From contig NZ_FCOG02000032.1 of assembly GCF_001544975.2 (NCBI RefSeq), positions 1 through 64,000 on the forward strand: DNA of 64,000 nucleotides, in the 5' to 3' direction. Origin of the DNA: Caballeronia arationis. GTDB lineage: Bacteria; Pseudomonadota; Gammaproteobacteria; Burkholderiales; Burkholderiaceae. The notes beneath the pieces are model-generated. The model was given only the letters and a program-made list of their open reading frames with translations, made no database searches and was not told the origin of the DNA. Positions within the stretch are counted from its first letter, which is position 1, and each line of letters opens with the position of its first letter. Position numbers and translations under genes: made by a program. Shown one piece after another: positions 60,439 to 64,000 of the stretch.

Positions 60439-62121
60439 ATGCACTGGCAGTTGCTCGCCGCACAACCTGAAATTGCCCTGTTCGCCAGTCTGGCGCTTGG
60501 ATATCTGATCGGCTCAATCAGGATTGGCCCGATTCAGCTCGGCGGGGTATGCGGCACGCTGATCGTCGCGCTGATACTCGGGCAAAGCGGCGCGCGCATT
60601 TCTCCCGATCTGAAAAACATCGCATTTGCGCTTTTCATCTTTGCGCTCGGTTTCACCGGCGGCCCGCAGTTCTTCGCCAACATCGGCCGCGGCTGGCGCT
60701 ACGGCATCCTGTCTATCGTCGAAATGATCGTCGTGATCGCGCTCGTGCTCGGCGCCGTCGCGATGTTCAGGCTCGACCAGGGCACCGCCGCCGGGCTGCT
60801 CGCGGGCGCCGCGACCGAATCGGCGGTGGTCGGCACCGCGTCCGAGGCGATCGGCCGGCTCGGCCTTTCCGTCGCCGACACCGCGCGCCTGCAGGCGAAC
60901 ATCGTCACGGCGTACAGCGTGAGCTACCTGTTCGGGCTCGTCACGATCGTGCTTTTCACAAGCCAGTTCGCGCCGCTCCTCCTGCGCGTGAACCTGCGCG
61001 AGGAGTCCGAGCGGCTCTGGCGCAAGCTCGGCGGCGACGGCGCCCTCGCGGAAGGCCAGAGCCTCGCCGCGCCGCCGCTCGTCGGGCGCGAAGTGAAGGT
61101 GATCGGCGCGGCGGGGCAGACCATCGGCGAGCTCGAACAGCGTTATGGACACAACATCAGCGTGCAGCGCGTGGCGCGCAGCCGCTCGGTGATCCGCGCG
61201 CAGCCCGCCGTCGAACTGAAGGCCGGCGACCGGATCCTGCTCGGCGGACGGCGCGAAGCGGTCGTGCAGGCGATTCCCGCCATCGGCGAGGAAGTGTTTG
61301 GCGCGGATGTCGCCGATGCCTACACCGACAAGCTCGACGTCATGCTCACGCATCGCGGCGTGCATGGCCTCACGGTCGCACAGGTGCGCGAGCGTGCGTC
61401 GCCCGCGGACGCGCGCGGTGTATTCATCGCGGCGGTCACGCGGCTCGACAGCACGATTCCGGCGTTGCCCGGCACGGAACTGCATCGCGGCGACGTGCTG
61501 ACGCTCGTCGGCGCGCGCGAGGACGTGGCGCGCGGCGCGGCGAAGCTCGGCTACGTCGTGCGCGCGACGCAGAAGACCGACTTCGTGTTTCTCGGCCTCG
61601 GCGTGCTCGTCGGCATCGCGCTCGGGCGGTTCTCCGCGCGGATGGGCGGCATCGACGTGACGCTCGGCACGGGCGGCGGATGCCTGCTCGCCGGGCTCCT
61701 GTTCGGCTGGATCCGCTCGCGCTATCCGCTGATCGGCTCGCTGCCCTCGGCGGCCGCGCAGATATTGAAGGACTTCGGCCTGTGCACGTTCATCGCGGCG
61801 GTCGGGCTCTCGGCCGGGTCGGACGCCGTGCGACTGATCCGCGAATACGGCGTCGCGCTGCCGGTCGCGGGCGTCGTCATCACGCTCGGGCCCGCGCTCG
61901 TGTCGCTGTTCGTCGGGCGGTTCTTGCTGAAGCTCGAAGTGCCGATGCTGCTCGGCGCGATCGCCGGACAGCAGTGCAGCACGCCGGCGATCAGCGCGCT
62001 CGTCGGCGTGACGGGTAACTCGACGCCCGTTATCGGCTACACGATCACCTACGCGCTCTCGAACGTGCTGCTGCCGCTGATGGGCCCGCTGATCGTCGGC
62101 CTCGCGGGCAAGGTCGGCTAG
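60439..62121 (+). CDS. AspT/YbjL-family transporter 1
   Basis: Inner-membrane transporter of the aspartate:alanine exchanger family, 560 residues. Architecture: about five N-terminal helices, a cytoplasmic double TrkA-C (RCK_C) domain (about 200-370) with VKVIGAAGQTIGELEQRYGH and KTDFVFLGLGVLVG at its end, and five to six C-terminal helices. The conserved signatures FALGFTGGPQFF and TGGGCLLAGLLFG (both halves) are present. Relatives exchange aspartate/alanine or export succinate. First of a tandem pair. Confidence 0.9.
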   Translation: MHWQLLAAQPEIALFASLALGYLIGSIRIGPIQLGGVCGTLIVALILGQSGARISPDLKNIAFALFIFALGFTGGPQFFANIGRGWRYGILSIVEMIVVIALVLGAVAMFRLDQGTAAGLLAGAATESAVVGTASEAIGRLGLSVADTARLQANIVTAYSVSYLFGLVTIVLFTSQFAPLLLRVNLREESERLWRKLGGDGALAEGQSLAAPPLVGREVKVIGAAGQTIGELEQRYGHNISVQRVARSRSVIRAQPAVELKAGDRILLGGRREAVVQAIPAIGEEVFGADVADAYTDKLDVMLTHRGVHGLTVAQVRERASPADARGVFIAAVTRLDSTIPALPGTELHRGDVLTLVGAREDVARGAAKLGYVVRATQKTDFVFLGLGVLVGIALGRFSARMGGIDVTLGTGGGCLLAGLLFGWIRSRYPLIGSLPSAAAQILKDFGLCTFIAAVGLSAGSDAVRLIREYGVALPVAGVVITLGPALVSLFVGRFLLKLEVPMLLGAIAGQQCSTPAISALVGVTGNSTPVIGYTITYALSNVLLPLMGPLIVGLAGKVG

Positions 62122-62149
62122 GGCGGCGCCACAACCATAAAGGGACCCG

Positions 62150-63838
62150 ATGGACTGGCTACACCCGATCTTCCAGAAGTCGCCCGAAGTTGCGCTTTTC
62201 CTGTCGCTCGCGATCGGCTATCTGATCGGCCAGATCAACTTCGGCAAGTTCCAGCTGGGCGGCGTGGGCGGGTCGCTGCTCGCGGCGGTCGTGATCAGCC
62301 AGGTGGGCGTGCAGATCGACAACGGCGTCAAATCCGTGATGTTCGCCGTGTTTATCTACGCGGTCGGCTACGACTCGGGGCCGCAGTTCTTCAACTCGCT
62401 CAATCGCCGGACGCTGCGCGAGATCGCGATGGCCGTGTTCCTCGCCGTGACCGCGCTCGTCACGGTGATCGTCTGCGCGCGGCTCTTCGGGCTCAACAAG
62501 GGTCTTGCGGCGGGGCTCGCGGGCGGCGCGCTCACGCAGTCGGCGATCATTGGCACGGCCGGCGACGCCATCGCGCGGCTCGGCCTGCCGGCGGCGGAAA
62601 CGAAGGCGCTGCAGTCCGACGTCGCGATCGCCTACGCCGTCACCTACGTGTTCGGCTCGCTCGGCGCGATCATCGTCTGCGTGAACATCCTGCCGAAGTT
62701 CATGGGCCAGAACCTGCACGACGCCGCGCTCGAAGCCGAGAAGGCGCTGGCCGGCGCGGGCGGCGCAGGGCCGGGGCCGGGGCAGACGTCGGCGTTGCCG
62801 GTGCTCGTCGGGCGCGCGTTTCGCGTGCTCGGCGGCGGCGGACGCACGGTTGCGCAGATCGAGACGTCTGAGCAGGACATGATCACGATCGAGCGCATCC
62901 GCCGCGCGGGCAAGCCGCTCGAACCGCGCCCGGACGTGATGCTCGAAGCGGGCGACATCGTGCTCGTCGTCGGGCGCCGGGAGGTGATGGTCGCGGCGGC
63001 GTCACAACTCGGCGAGGAAGTCGGCGACACCGACGGCATCAGCCTCGTCATGCAGCGCCGCCAGGGCGTCTTCACTCGCCGCGGCATGAATCACACGACG
63101 ATCGCCGCCGTGCGCGCGAGCGTCGACCGCGAATTGCGGCACGGCGTCTATATCCACGAGATCCGGCGGGTCGACCGGCCGCTGCCGGTTCTGCCCGAAA
63201 CCGAACTCGAACACGGCGACGTGATCACCTTCTTCGGCTCGCCGCAGGACACCAAGCGCGCCGTCGATGCCGCCGGCTACGAACTCCCGTACACCAACAA
63301 GACCGATTTCATCTATATGGGCGTCGGCATCGTGGTGGGACTGCTGATCGGCCTGATCGTGGTGAACGTGGGCGGCATTCCGCTCACGCTCGGCTCGGGC
63401 GGCGGGTGCCTGCTCGCAGGGCTCGTGTTCGGCTGGATGCGCGGCAAGCATCCGATGTACGGCGTGATGCCGCCAGCGGCCTCGCAATTGCTCAAGGACT
63501 TCGGGCTGGCCGCGTTCGTCGCGGTGGTCGGGATCAACTCGGGCCTGCAGGCGGTCGTGACGGTAAAGGAAAGCGGTCTCACGATCTTCCTGCTCGGCGT
63601 TTTCGTCACGCTGTTTCCGCTCCTGCTGACGATGCTGTTCGGGCGCTACGTGCTGCGCTACGACAACGCCGCGCTTCTCGCTGGCGCGCTCACCGGTTCG
63701 CGCAGCGCGAACCCGGCATTCGGCGCCGTCCTCGACAAGGCCGCGAGCGGCGTGCCGACAGTGCCGTTCGCAATCACCTATGCGCTCGCGAACGTCCTCC
63801 TGACGCTGCTCGGACCGCTCGTCGTCGGGCTGGTCTGA
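62150..63838 (+). CDS. AspT/YbjL-family transporter 2 (tandem paralogue)
   Basis: Second copy, 562 residues, with the same architecture and collinear with the first: GYDSGPQFFNSL corresponds to GFTGGPQFFANI, and SGGGCLLAGLVFG to TGGGCLLAGLLFG. It has the same TrkA-C pair in the middle, with a Gly/Pro-rich insertion near 200-215 (AGAGGAGPGPGQ). The two proteins differ widely outside the motifs, so the duplication is old. It follows the first after 28 bases, so they are very likely co-transcribed and may form a heterodimer or have different substrates. Confidence 0.9.
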   Translation: MDWLHPIFQKSPEVALFLSLAIGYLIGQINFGKFQLGGVGGSLLAAVVISQVGVQIDNGVKSVMFAVFIYAVGYDSGPQFFNSLNRRTLREIAMAVFLAVTALVTVIVCARLFGLNKGLAAGLAGGALTQSAIIGTAGDAIARLGLPAAETKALQSDVAIAYAVTYVFGSLGAIIVCVNILPKFMGQNLHDAALEAEKALAGAGGAGPGPGQTSALPVLVGRAFRVLGGGGRTVAQIETSEQDMITIERIRRAGKPLEPRPDVMLEAGDIVLVVGRREVMVAAASQLGEEVGDTDGISLVMQRRQGVFTRRGMNHTTIAAVRASVDRELRHGVYIHEIRRVDRPLPVLPETELEHGDVITFFGSPQDTKRAVDAAGYELPYTNKTDFIYMGVGIVVGLLIGLIVVNVGGIPLTLGSGGGCLLAGLVFGWMRGKHPMYGVMPPAASQLLKDFGLAAFVAVVGINSGLQAVVTVKESGLTIFLLGVFVTLFPLLLTMLFGRYVLRYDNAALLAGALTGSRSANPAFGAVLDKAASGVPTVPFAITYALANVLLTLLGPLVVGLV

Positions 63839-63912
63839 ACGCCTGCGCCACATCCGGGGAACCGCCGCCGCCTCCGCGGACCGAAGTACGATAGTGCTTC
63901 AAGGAGAACGCG

Positions 63913-64000
63913 ATGACCCGATCGATTGAAACTGTGACCTTGCCGACCGGCGAGGCGATTCCGAAGCTCGGCCAGGGCACCTGGGAAATGGGCGAACGCG
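63913..64000 (+). CDS. Aldo/keto reductase, N-terminus only
   Basis: Cut by the window end after 29 codons. The start MTRSIETVTLPTGEAIPKLG followed by QGTW is the normal N-terminus of aldo/keto reductases (first beta-hairpin, then the GxGTW substrate/cofactor loop). An AAGGAG site precedes the ATG by about seven bases. The rest lies outside the window; identity as an AKR is likely but the subfamily is open. Confidence 0.7.
   Translation, partial: MTRSIETVTLPTGEAIPKLGQGTWEMGER

Overview
The window is GC-rich chromosomal DNA from a beta-proteobacterium of the family Burkholderiaceae, most likely Burkholderia sensu lato (Caballeronia or Paraburkholderia type). This is inferred from codon usage, from the bpeR-bpeAB-oprB type efflux locus, from the D-arabinitol/sorbitol ABC cluster and from a dispersed hairpin-forming repeat (copies at 1-103, 29349-29453 and 29879-29983). 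I saw no tRNA, rRNA, CRISPR array, insertion sequence or prophage. Almost all of the window is ordinary core or accessory metabolism, with short intergenic gaps and many operons joined by 4-base ATGA overlaps.

Region by region. 1-2.4 kb: a repeat copy, then purK and a Sua5-type threonylcarbamoyl-AMP synthase, closed by a perfect 34-bp palindromic terminator. 2.5-10.2 kb: an envelope block with a GDSL lipoprotein esterase, PBP4 (dacB), a PmrA/QseB-like two-component system, an HtrA/DegP-type protease and a small secreted protein followed by a structured 3' region ending in a strong terminator. Near-identical YTTAAK-N5-YTTAAK boxes precede both the response regulator and the protease, suggesting one envelope-stress regulon. 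10.3-13.3 kb: a DUF427 protein, a CoxG-like protein, a GlxA-type AraC regulator and a divergent cysteine hydrolase. 13.3-20.6 kb: a TetR repressor and the divergent tripartite RND pump, with a palindromic operator between them. 20.6-24.2 kb: a PhoX-type phosphatase and an NCS2 purine permease.

24.6-29.3 kb: an FGGY kinase next to an AGE-family sugar isomerase (a possible mannose/lyxose to fructose/xylulose route), then glutathione-dependent formaldehyde oxidation (frmA, fghA). 29.3-30.0 kb: a large gene-free inverted repeat. 30.0-33.1 kb: zur-znuA-znuC-znuB zinc uptake operon with a candidate Zur site. 33.4-44.0 kb: a polyol locus, with an SDR sorbitol-type dehydrogenase, an ABC importer (binding protein, two permeases, ATPase) and a HAD phosphatase on the plus strand, converging on dalD, xylB and a SorC-type regulator on the minus strand. 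Together they would import polyols, oxidise them to ketoses and phosphorylate D-xylulose.

44.3-51.2 kb: a degenerate EAL-domain protein, the homogentisate genes hmgA-fahA (tyrosine/phenylalanine breakdown), two MFS transporters and a small secreted protein. 51.2-57.2 kb: the four-gene LHEP DNA-repair operon (exonuclease, ATP-dependent ligase, Lhr-type helicase, phosphoesterase). 57.4-64.0 kb: an unknown ParB-like small protein, a D-lactate-type dehydrogenase with a LysR regulator, a 520-bp AT-rich regulatory gap, two tandem AspT-family transporters and the start of an aldo/keto reductase cut by the window end.
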